Below are positions 1-6,263 of a stretch of 8,192 bases of DNA, one piece after another. This DNA comes from a bacterium. Lineage in GTDB: Bacteria > JALSQH01. Each line of letters begins with the position of its first letter. Position 1 is the first letter of the stretch. The translations under genes were made by a program, and so were the position numbers. The stretch spans positions 1 through 8,192 of the forward strand of contig JALSQH010000203.1 of assembly GCA_026985515.1 (NCBI GenBank), read 5' to 3'. A model generated the notes under the pieces. That model did not search any database. It saw only the letters and a list, made by a program, of their open reading frames with translations, and was not told the DNA's origin.

Positions 1-438
1 GACGGTACAATTAACAGAAAATTGCTGGGTAAAATTGTGTTTTCTGATCGTAGCAAGCTTGAAAAATTAAATTCCATAGTTCATCCAGCAGTTATTGAAA
101 AGTTGAAGGATATTCTCATGAAGTACCAGTCGGCAGGTCAGGAAATGCTGGTTGTGGAGGTACCTCTTCTTTACGAAGTTGGTCTTGAAAAGCTGTTTGA
201 TCATGTTGTTGTGGTGTATGCCCCTGAAGAAATCCAGATTGAAAGAATAATGAAGAGGGATGGTTTGAGCAGAGAAGAGGCACTTTCCAGAATAAGAAAC
301 CAGCTTTCCATTGAGGAGAAGAGGAGGAGGGCTGATGTTGTTATTGATAATTCAGGGAATCTGGAGAAAACGAGAAAGGAATTTGAGAGGGTTTTCTCTA
401 TACTTTACGATTCATCAGAAAAGGGAGTAAGGATTTAA
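1..438 (+). CDS. coaE: Dephospho-CoA kinase, 3' part (5' end outside the window)
   Basis: Catalyses the last step of coenzyme A synthesis, ATP-dependent phosphorylation of the 3'-hydroxyl of dephospho-CoA, in the cytoplasm. The frame is open from base 1, and the residues before the first possible start (DGTINRK, from bases 1-21) already match the family, so the TTG at 22 is internal and the gene begins upstream. About 145 residues are visible of a usual 195-210; the N-terminal P-loop is missing. Recognisable family blocks are the LNSIVHP segment, the substrate-lid segment VVEVPLLYE, the V-x-Y-A-P-E-x-x-Q-x-x-R block, the MKRDGLSREEA block and the C-terminal ADVVIDNSG. The stop (436-438) lies one base before the MCP start, so the two genes are probably co-transcribed, although a functional link is not obvious. 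Identification is firm; only the N-terminus is unseen. Confidence 0.95.
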   Translation, partial: DGTINRKLLGKIVFSDRSKLEKLNSIVHPAVIEKLKDILMKYQSAGQEMLVVEVPLLYEVGLEKLFDHVVVVYAPEEIQIERIMKRDGLSREEALSRIRNQLSIEEKRRRADVVIDNSGNLEKTRKEFERVFSILYDSSEKGVRI

Positions 439-439
439 A

Positions 440-2509
440 ATGAGGAGTAAACTTGGCTGGAAATTCTCAGCAACAATTATAATCTCAGTGGTGGTAATTT
501 TCACCTTTTACACCCTTCTGATTTTGAATATCTTTTCGAGACAGTACCGGGTGCTTATTGATGATAAAGCGAAAAATATATCAAAATTTCTGCTGGATCC
601 CATAAGGAATCAGCTCAACATGACAGATGGGGATCTACAGAGCTTATCTGCGTTTGCTCTTGACCTTAAAAAGACCCTGGAGAGAAACAGGGAACTTTCA
701 ATAATTGAAATTGTGGATCCCTCCGGAACCATTGTTTCTCATCCTGACCTAAAGTACATAGGAAAGAGAATATCTTCCTCTCTGATATCTCTTCTTTCCT
801 CAGGGAGAGGTGAAAAGGTTCTTTACTCCGGTACGATCTACCACTATTTCATACCAATTGTTTATGCTACCAAGGGAGTTGTTGCGTATCTGCATCTTGG
901 ATTCAGTACTTCCTTTATCAAGGAGGGAAGAAGGAAAATCATTTTCCAGCTTATCATAGTTACAATACTTTCCATTTTGTTGATTTATTTCATCGTTTCT
1001 TACATGGTGAGAAGAAATATTATGGAACCGATATCTCTTTTGAGTGAATTTGCATCATCTGTGTCAAAGGGAGACCTCACAGGCAAAGTTGAATTGGAAA
1101 CCCATGATGAGCTTGAGGATCTTGGAAGGGCGTATAATGAAATGGTTGAGGGATTGAGGAATCTTGTGACCAAGGTCTTTATGCTTTCTGATGAAATTCA
1201 CAGGCTTGTTTTCAAAACACAGGAAGATTTTCAAAATTTGAAAACTCGCTCCGATGAGCAAACAGAAGTACTTCTTGAAGCAGATAAGCATCTGGAAAAA
1301 ATAAAGACTGGAACTGTTCACATCACAGGTCAGATCGAAGAACTCTTCCTTACCACTCAGGAAACGAGTTCCTCTGTGCTCGAATTGGGTAGTACCAGTG
1401 AAGAAATCAAAAACAATATGAACAAACTTACACAGGCGATTTCTGAAATATCTGCGGGAATTGATGAGATGGCTGCTTCCATAAACCAGGTAAATAACAA
1501 TCTTCAGAGAATGGTTTCTGATGCTGATGAGATGACAACTTCGGCGGCAGAAATAAGTACCTCAATTGAAGAGGTTGAGAGGATCACAAAGCACAACAAT
1601 GAGCTGACAAAGGAAGTCAATGAAAATGCACAGGAGGGAATGGAGTCAGTTAAAAAGACCGCAGAAGGGGTGGCAAAGATCAAGGAATCAGTTTCAGAGA
1701 TAGCCAGGGTCATAGAGAAATTACAGGAAAGATCACAGCAGATTGGCACAATTACGATAGTGATAAATCAGGTGGCCGAAAGGACGAATCTTCTTGCTCT
1801 CAATGCCTCAATAATTGCAACACAGGCTGGGAAACATGGAAGAAGTTTTGCCGTGGTTGCAGAGCAGATCAGGAATCTATCACAGCAGGTATCCAGCAGT
1901 ACCAAGGAAATAGAATCGATAATTAAGGGCATACAGGAGGAAATTGAAACAGCGGTGAAGCAGGTGCAATCTGCCCTTAAGGACGTGGCAGCGGAGGAAT
2001 CGCTGACAGCTGTTGCTGAAGAGAGACTGAAAAGAATTATGGAATCTTCACAGAAAACTCTGGAGATGAGCGAGGTAATTTTTCAGGCTATTAAGGAGCA
2101 GACATCAGGTAACAAGTTAATATGGGAGGCCGCTGAGAGGATAACCTCATCTGCGCACGAGCTTGCCAATGCAATTGAGCAGCAGGCTGCCTCTTCGTCA
2201 CAGATTGCAAGAGCAACTGAAGAGGTTGGTGAGTTGAGTACAATGATAAATCAGGCTGCATCTCAGCAGGCTGAGAGCAACAGAGTGATAAGTGATGCTA
2301 TTGAAAAAATCAATAATTCCCTTGAAATTATAAAGGAGACAAGTAAGAGTCACTCCATTGAAACGGAGGAGGTTTTCAACATCATTCACAAAAATCTGGA
2401 ACTCATCAAGGAAAATTACAGGTTGATGTCTGATGTTTCCGGTCAGGTTGAGAATTTACAGCAGAAAATTAAGGAACTTGTTAAGGATGTGAGAAACTTC
2501 AAGGTTTAA
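440..2509 (+). CDS. Methyl-accepting chemotaxis-like transducer with single Cache-type sensor, HAMP and divergent signalling tip
   Basis: Membrane receptor of 689 residues. Visible order: short cytoplasmic N-terminus, TM1 about 11-32, an extracytoplasmic sensor about 33-166, TM2 about 167-190, HAMP about 191-245, then a long alpha-helical coiled coil to the C-terminus. The sensor contains IIEIVDPSGTIVSHPDLKYIGK (86-108 region), the pattern of small Cache domains. The hairpin region is about 445-485, with TNLLALNAS and FAVVAEQIRNL clearly of MCP type. Each arm is about 210 residues, against about 125 in E. coli Tsr, so the stalk is long. Candidate methylation site: E580-Q581 in NAIEQQAASS. No CheR-tethering pentapeptide is present (it ends NFKV). 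Tip residues differ from the canonical set (see findings). The start ATG at 440 has an AGGA at 430-433 with 6-nt spacing. The ligand is unknown, and no che genes are in the window. Confidence 0.9.
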   Translation: MRSKLGWKFSATIIISVVVIFTFYTLLILNIFSRQYRVLIDDKAKNISKFLLDPIRNQLNMTDGDLQSLSAFALDLKKTLERNRELSIIEIVDPSGTIVSHPDLKYIGKRISSSLISLLSSGRGEKVLYSGTIYHYFIPIVYATKGVVAYLHLGFSTSFIKEGRRKIIFQLIIVTILSILLIYFIVSYMVRRNIMEPISLLSEFASSVSKGDLTGKVELETHDELEDLGRAYNEMVEGLRNLVTKVFMLSDEIHRLVFKTQEDFQNLKTRSDEQTEVLLEADKHLEKIKTGTVHITGQIEELFLTTQETSSSVLELGSTSEEIKNNMNKLTQAISEISAGIDEMAASINQVNNNLQRMVSDADEMTTSAAEISTSIEEVERITKHNNELTKEVNENAQEGMESVKKTAEGVAKIKESVSEIARVIEKLQERSQQIGTITIVINQVAERTNLLALNASIIATQAGKHGRSFAVVAEQIRNLSQQVSSSTKEIESIIKGIQEEIETAVKQVQSALKDVAAEESLTAVAEERLKRIMESSQKTLEMSEVIFQAIKEQTSGNKLIWEAAERITSSAHELANAIEQQAASSSQIARATEEVGELSTMINQAASQQAESNRVISDAIEKINNSLEIIKETSKSHSIETEEVFNIIHKNLELIKENYRLMSDVSGQVENLQQKIKELVKDVRNFKV

Positions 2510-3092
2510 GGATTTCAAAGTTACCGGCAATTCTTCTGAATTTTTCTTCTATTTCTGGCGAAATATTAATGTTATCATGGATGATGAGCTGGATACTCCT
2601 GCTACCTTCCAGCAGATCAGCGGTAAGAGAGAGATCTTCTTCTGAGAAATGGCTGCCTGCGTGAATGACTATTTTCTGTTCCCCCGCCCAGTTCTGAAGG
2701 GATGTTATGGAGGCTATGAAGAGGTCAGGATTGACTTTCTCTCCACAGAAAGAATCGCATTTAGTTACTGGTGCCACCAGGTGCAGTTCCACATAATCCA
2801 CCAGCCACTCATACAGTACGCTTCTCAATTTTGAAGGGTAGGTACCGTTGGTTTTAATCTTTATGAAATCAACCTGCTTTCTTATTCTTCTCAGAAGAGG
2901 TATAATGTCCGTTGCAAATGGCTCCCCGCCTGCAATTTCCAGCTCATCTATCTTTTCCCCCGCATCAATGAGGGTGGGAAGCGACCCCCCTTCATTCCTC
3001 TCCTTCCAGCAGAAACAGTATCTGCATTTCAGATTACAATCTTCCACTCTCCACTTTATTCCCCCCCTTCCCTCTGTGACGGTAGTTTCCAT
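2499..3092 (-). CDS. Small radical SAM protein (NrdG / PFL-activase-like), 197 residues
   Basis: Probable radical S-adenosylmethionine enzyme. With the ATG at 3092 as residue 1, the 4Fe-4S motif CxxxCxxC is C19, C23, C26 (CNLKCRYCFCW). It is followed by GGEP at 55-58 (SAM amino-group contact) and KTNGT at 80-84. The short length and the later DYVELHLVAP segment resemble the activating enzymes of glycyl-radical proteins, but no glycyl-radical enzyme gene is nearby and the substrate cannot be named. Extra cysteines sit at C28 and at C112 and C116 (CDSFC), possibly further metal ligands. A TTG at 3098 is an alternative start that would overlap the previous stop; I prefer the ATG, two bases after that stop and preceded by GAGAG. 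The C-terminus overlaps the 3' end of the MCP gene by 11 bp, tail to tail. The family is firm, the reaction unknown. Confidence 0.85.
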   Translation of the reverse strand: METTVTEGRGGIKWRVEDCNLKCRYCFCWKERNEGGSLPTLIDAGEKIDELEIAGGEPFATDIIPLLRRIRKQVDFIKIKTNGTYPSKLRSVLYEWLVDYVELHLVAPVTKCDSFCGEKVNPDLFIASITSLQNWAGEQKIVIHAGSHFSEEDLSLTADLLEGSRSIQLIIHDNINISPEIEEKFRRIAGNFEILKP

Positions 3093-3094
3093 CT

Positions 3095-3658
3095 TCAACT
3101 CTCTTCGAGAGCTTCGGCCCTTTTATACTTTCTGAGATACCACCACATCGCTATGAAGATGACTATGAGGACAATACTGAAGATGTTCATCAGCGTTCCC
3201 ACAGGACTGGCAGGAGAATTCAGAGGTACAGCTTTCCCCTTGAGGAATTCTTCCCTTGTGCCAACAAAGTAGTATCTCTGGAAGAGAAGCAGAATGATCA
3301 GCAGTTCCATTATGAGAAAGTAAACCACACTTATCCAGTAGACAACTTTGCTCCTTTCCGAAAGCACCATTCCAAGCAGAAAACCACCAATAAAGGGAAA
3401 GTAGTAAAGCACAGAAAGGATGTAGATCCAGCCCCAGATGTTGAGAGAACTCTTCTCCGGGAAATACATCCACATCCAGTCAGGAGCAAGGAAATAGGAC
3501 CAGATTACAGAAATCACAAAAATTGTGGAAAAGATAAATCCAAAAATGAATGCCCTTGATAAACATGGAGCTTTTTTCTCCTTCTCCCTCACATAAGGGC
3601 CGAAGAGCAATCCAAAGATTATCATTACTGGTGTGTCAATCAGGAATGTTTCAACCAC
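3095..3658 (-). CDS. Hypothetical integral membrane protein, about five TM helices
   Basis: I do not recognise a family. The 187-residue product is strongly hydrophobic, with likely membrane segments near residues 5-22, 35-57, 73-98, 105-127 and 155-175. It is rich in Trp, Tyr and Phe. A basic loop REKEKK lies at 24-29, and the C-terminal tail is charged (LRKYKRAEALEES). There is no lipobox or recognisable catalytic motif. The start is a GTG at 3658, because an in-frame TGA lies just upstream. The purine tract AAAGGGG abuts the GTG with no normal spacing, so the ATG at codon 12 (3625) cannot be excluded, though it lacks a ribosome site. The stop is two bases before the radical SAM start, so the two genes form a translationally coupled pair. 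That it works with the radical SAM protein is inference from this spacing alone. Confidence 0.75.
   Translation of the reverse strand: MVETFLIDTPVMIIFGLLFGPYVREKEKKAPCLSRAFIFGFIFSTIFVISVIWSYFLAPDWMWMYFPEKSSLNIWGWIYILSVLYYFPFIGGFLLGMVLSERSKVVYWISVVYFLIMELLIILLLFQRYYFVGTREEFLKGKAVPLNSPASPVGTLMNIFSIVLIVIFIAMWWYLRKYKRAEALEES
3099..3111 (-). promoter_or_regulatory. Small hairpin covering the ribosome site of the radical SAM gene
   Basis: On the - strand the bases form CTCTC-GAA-GAGAG, a 5-bp stem with a 3-nt loop. The 3' arm GAGAG is the only Shine-Dalgarno-like sequence for the ATG at 3092 (6-nt spacing). Because it lies inside the end of the membrane-protein gene, ribosomes finishing that gene would open the stem, consistent with translational coupling. 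The stem is short and could be chance. Confidence 0.3.
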
Positions 3659-3678
3659 CCCCTTTCATTTTTTTCTCT

Positions 3679-3706
3679 ATTTTAGCATACTCATCTTTAA
3701 TTTCAA
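3679..3706 (-). promoter_or_regulatory. Predicted sigma-70-type promoter for the membrane protein / radical SAM pair
   Basis: Read on the - strand: -35 TTGAAA (3706-3701), a 16-nt spacer, -10 TAAAAT (3684-3679) with an upstream TGc, giving an extended -10. Initiation would be near 3672, about 14 nt before the GTG at 3658. It sits in the 57-bp gap after the stop of the fusion-protein gene. No terminator hairpin is seen in that gap, so read-through from upstream is also possible. Confidence 0.5.
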
Positions 3707-3715
3707 ATCATAAAA

Positions 3716-5410
3716 TCACATAAACAGATCTTTCAGGTCTCCAAAAGGCTTACCTCCATATCCCTCTCTGTTTAGAACGTTTATATAGTTTGTTATTTCA
3801 TCAATTACTTCTTCTGATGGTTTGAAGTCATAGTGTACACGGCTGAGAAATAGTTTTACCTCTTCCTCTGGAATTCCCATTAACTCATAGCTCATCGCTG
3901 CTGCTTCTTCCCTGTGTGCATTTATCCAGTTTATAGCATCCAGAGTTTCTTCAAGAAAAAGCTCTACTATTGAAGGATACTCCCGGAGAACTTCTCCCTT
4001 AAATACGACTCCAGCATTTGGAAGATTCCCCTGTTCAGGGAAAATTTTTTTCCAGAGGTCCCTGTATGCAAATGCTTCTCTTACTTTACCTCTGCTTTCA
4101 AAGATGGCAAAACTTGCTTCTGGCTCTCTGAGGAGGCCAGCTTCAATTTTCCCCTTAATCAGCATGTCTTTTATTTCATCAGGTCTGCCAAAAGGGTGTC
4201 CAAATTTAAATCTGAAGTCTCCGGGATCGTATCCCAATTGCCTCAAAATGAACAGTGTTACTGCATATGGGGGTGCAGTGTTAATAAGGGGGAGATATAT
4301 TTCCTTTCCCTTGAGATCATCGAAGCTTCTTATCTCAGGGTTGTTTGTCATCATGAAGAAATTATCCCAGAGAACTATTGCCTTCATTTTTATATCCAGT
4401 TCTTTCATGAAGAGTTTCGCAACTGCTGCGACAGCAGAGAAACTTATGTCTGCCTTTTTGTTAACTATCCAGCCGAGATGTTTTTCAGTTTCCCTCCAGA
4501 TTTTAAGTTCTTCTATTTTGATTTTTCTCATCAATCTATCAGACTGAAGTAACCTCATTATGAGTGGATAAACCACAGGAGTGGCTGATTGAATCACCAG
4601 CGGTATTCGACCCTCTTCAATCTTTTTCTTCTTTTTTTCCTGTGGCTTTTTGAAGAAGTAAACATGATTTTCAAGTGGTCCCTTTTTTTCTATGTGTACT
4701 TCAAAGCCCATGGGTTCAAGCATATTGATAAGCGGTCGTGGAACAAAGTACTGAATTATTTTGAATCCCTCACCTTCTGGAAGATCATGAGCTTTTTTTA
4801 TGATGGCAGAAAAAGGATCCTTTCTCCATCCTCTTACATCCATAACTTCAAATTCCTCTTTTCGGTCAAGCCAGTTTTCAAAGTCTTTTTTCTTCCATTT
4901 AACATAAACTTCGTATTCCTCTGGTCCTTTTTCTTCTATGTAAATCTGGTAGCCTTCCTCTTTCAGCAGATTTACCAGTGGTGCGGGAAAAAATGAGTTA
5001 ACAATTTTAAGTACTTCACCTCTGTGCAGGGATTTTACTCTCTGCATTATTTCAACGAAAAAGAAATCCTCTCTTTCTCTTACATCTTCTACAATTATTT
5101 CTCTTGCATCCTCAAGCCAATCAGGTTTTTCTTTTGAAATTTTCAGTTCTTCTTCTTTGATACAATCGGGAGCAATTTTCATCAATTCTTTTTCCATGCC
5201 AATCTTACTGTTGAGGGTGTGGAGAAGTTCGCAGATTGAGATTTTTCCTATCCTGGCAATATCGCCAACAGTTGCCCATCGTGCCACTGTGTTGTAGATA
5301 AATTTGTTGTTGAGTTTCTGAAACTTTGGCGAAATTTTTATGAGTTCCTCCCTAAGCTCCGGATATTTCTCAAGCATTTCCTTCACTTTGGTTGATGCTG
5401 TTATGACCAT
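3716..5410 (-). CDS. Fusion protein: DUF1858 - DUF2249 - DUF2249 - SsuA/NMT1-type substrate-binding-like domain, apparently cytoplasmic
   Basis: A 564-residue multidomain protein. Residues 2-70 match DUF1858 (VKEMLEKYPELREELIKISP, then a TVARWATVGDIARIG helix). Two DUF2249 units follow, about 106-173 and 188-254. Each opens with DVR (D109, D191), has a P-x-P-L-[IV]-N-[LM]-L core (142-149, 224-231) and ends in an IE-[EK]-KGP beta region. A lysine-rich linker (259-263) leads to about 268-555, a type-2 periplasmic-binding fold like SsuA/NMT1: ADISFSAVAAVAKLF, SFDDLKGKEIYLP, FILRQLGYDPGDF and AGLLREPEASF. No signal peptide, lipobox or TM helix is present, so it should stay in the cytoplasm. No ABC permease or ATPase is nearby. 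The ATG at 5410 has AAGGAG (5424-5419) with 8-nt spacing. DUF2249 and DUF1858 often occur with hemerythrin or nitrogen-oxide proteins; a link to such ligands here is inference. Domain calls are firm, function unknown. Confidence 0.85.
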   Translation of the reverse strand: MVITASTKVKEMLEKYPELREELIKISPKFQKLNNKFIYNTVARWATVGDIARIGKISICELLHTLNSKIGMEKELMKIAPDCIKEEELKISKEKPDWLEDAREIIVEDVREREDFFFVEIMQRVKSLHRGEVLKIVNSFFPAPLVNLLKEEGYQIYIEEKGPEEYEVYVKWKKKDFENWLDRKEEFEVMDVRGWRKDPFSAIIKKAHDLPEGEGFKIIQYFVPRPLINMLEPMGFEVHIEKKGPLENHVYFFKKPQEKKKKKIEEGRIPLVIQSATPVVYPLIMRLLQSDRLMRKIKIEELKIWRETEKHLGWIVNKKADISFSAVAAVAKLFMKELDIKMKAIVLWDNFFMMTNNPEIRSFDDLKGKEIYLPLINTAPPYAVTLFILRQLGYDPGDFRFKFGHPFGRPDEIKDMLIKGKIEAGLLREPEASFAIFESRGKVREAFAYRDLWKKIFPEQGNLPNAGVVFKGEVLREYPSIVELFLEETLDAINWINAHREEAAAMSYELMGIPEEEVKLFLSRVHYDFKPSEEVIDEITNYINVLNREGYGGKPFGDLKDLFM

Positions 5411-5431
5411 AACTTTAACTCCTTTTTTGAA

Positions 5432-5458
5432 AATACTTTACCAAATTAGTAAAGTATT
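5432..5458. promoter_or_regulatory. 27-bp perfect palindrome (10-bp arms, 7-nt spacer), probable operator
   Basis: AATACTTTAC (5432-5441) and its exact reverse complement GTAAAGTATT (5449-5458) flank CAAATTA. It lies across the spacer and -10 of the promoter for the fusion gene, so a dimeric regulator bound here would block RNA polymerase. The AT-rich look with a central CAAATTAG core is reminiscent of Rrf2-family sites, but that assignment is only a guess. As a terminator for the upstream tatD gene it would be weak, because the stem has only two G-C pairs and the following T-run is short. Confidence 0.65.
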
Positions 5459-5463
5459 GTCAA
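5435..5463 (-). promoter_or_regulatory. Predicted sigma-70-type promoter for the DUF1858/DUF2249 fusion gene
   Basis: On the - strand: consensus -35 TTGACA (5463-5458), a 17-nt spacer, -10 TAAAGT (5440-5435; four of six matches). Predicted initiation is near 5428, leaving a leader of about 18 nt that holds the AAGGAG ribosome site. The overlap with the palindrome supports regulated transcription separate from the SCP2/ADH/TatD operon. Confidence 0.6.
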
Positions 5464-5471
5464 GAAAATTT

Positions 5472-6263
5472 TTATTCAGGAGAGGTGAGAGTAGAGAAAA
5501 GGCGATTAATATTTGAATCTATGATTCTTTCAACATTCTCGATATTCTCTTCTTTGATCTCCGCAATTTTACGATAAACATACTCCACGAATGATGGTTC
5601 ATTCCTTTTTCCACGATAAGGAGCAGGGGTAAGATATGGTGAATCGGTCTCGGCAAAGAGCCATTCCAGAGGTACTGCTTTAACGACTTCAACTGTTTTA
5701 AGGGCGTTTTTGAATGTTACCACTCCCGAGATAGAGATATAAAAACCAAGTTCTTCTATGTACCTGAGTGCCTCATCTCTGTCACCTGAAAAGCAATGCA
5801 TTACGCCCCTCAGGTTATTTTTTCCCTCCCCGAGTATCCTGAAAGTATCATCTCCGGCTTCTCTTGAGTGAATTACCACAGGTAAATCATAATCCCTGGC
5901 CAGATAGAGCATTTTTCTAAAAACTTCCTGCTGGACCACTGGATCGGAAAAGTTGTAGTGGTAGTCAAGGCCTATTTCCCCAATTCCCACAATAATGTCT
6001 CTGTTTTCTTCAATAAGTTTGCGAAGTTTTCTTTCAATATCATTGTTGAACAGCTTTGCATCGTGGGGGTGTATGCCCACAGTAGCATAGATATATCCCG
6101 CATTTTCTCGTGCGATTTGAATACTTTTCAAGTTCCCTTCAAAGCCGTATCCACTTCCAATGTTAATAATTAGAGATACACCTTTCTCTCTTGCTCTATT
6201 TATTACTTCATCACGGTCAGAATCGAATCTTTCATCGTTGAGGTGGCAGTGAGAATCTATCAT
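5472..6263 (-). CDS. tatD: TatD-family metal-dependent hydrolase (putative DNase)
   Basis: Metal-dependent hydrolase of the amidohydrolase (TIM-barrel) superfamily; characterised relatives are cytoplasmic 3'-5' exonucleases acting on DNA or RNA. At 263 residues it has the usual full length. Metal and catalytic residues are visible in order: H5 and H7 (DSHCHL), E96 (GIGEIGLDYH), H132 (VIHSREA), H156 (MHCFSG) and D207 (ETDSPYL), with GIHPH at 63-67. The ATG (6263-6261) overlaps the stop of the alcohol dehydrogenase gene as ATGA, so it is translated as the last cistron of the SCP2/ADH/TatD operon. The gene symbol is given in the family sense (tatD/ycfH); paralogues are common and the exact substrate is not determined. 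Family identity is very sure. Confidence 0.95.
   Translation of the reverse strand: MIDSHCHLNDERFDSDRDEVINRAREKGVSLIINIGSGYGFEGNLKSIQIARENAGYIYATVGIHPHDAKLFNNDIERKLRKLIEENRDIIVGIGEIGLDYHYNFSDPVVQQEVFRKMLYLARDYDLPVVIHSREAGDDTFRILGEGKNNLRGVMHCFSGDRDEALRYIEELGFYISISGVVTFKNALKTVEVVKAVPLEWLFAETDSPYLTPAPYRGKRNEPSFVEYVYRKIAEIKEENIENVERIIDSNINRLFSTLTSPE

Noticed and set aside
22-438. TTG at 22 as the start of coaE
   Set aside because: The frame is open back to base 1 and the preceding residues match the family, so the gene is cut by the window edge.
3123-3473. Open frame of 116 codons on the - strand inside the membrane-protein gene
   Set aside because: It lies wholly inside the membrane-protein frame, which has the hydrophobic pattern of a real protein; this one has no motif and no convincing ribosome site.
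4104-4552. Two overlapping + strand open frames opposite the fusion gene
   Set aside because: Both are antisense to the well-supported substrate-binding-like domain and show no recognisable protein features.
5432-5458. Palindrome as an intrinsic terminator for tatD
   Set aside because: The stem is almost all A-T, the T-run after it is short, and it coincides with a good promoter for the next gene.
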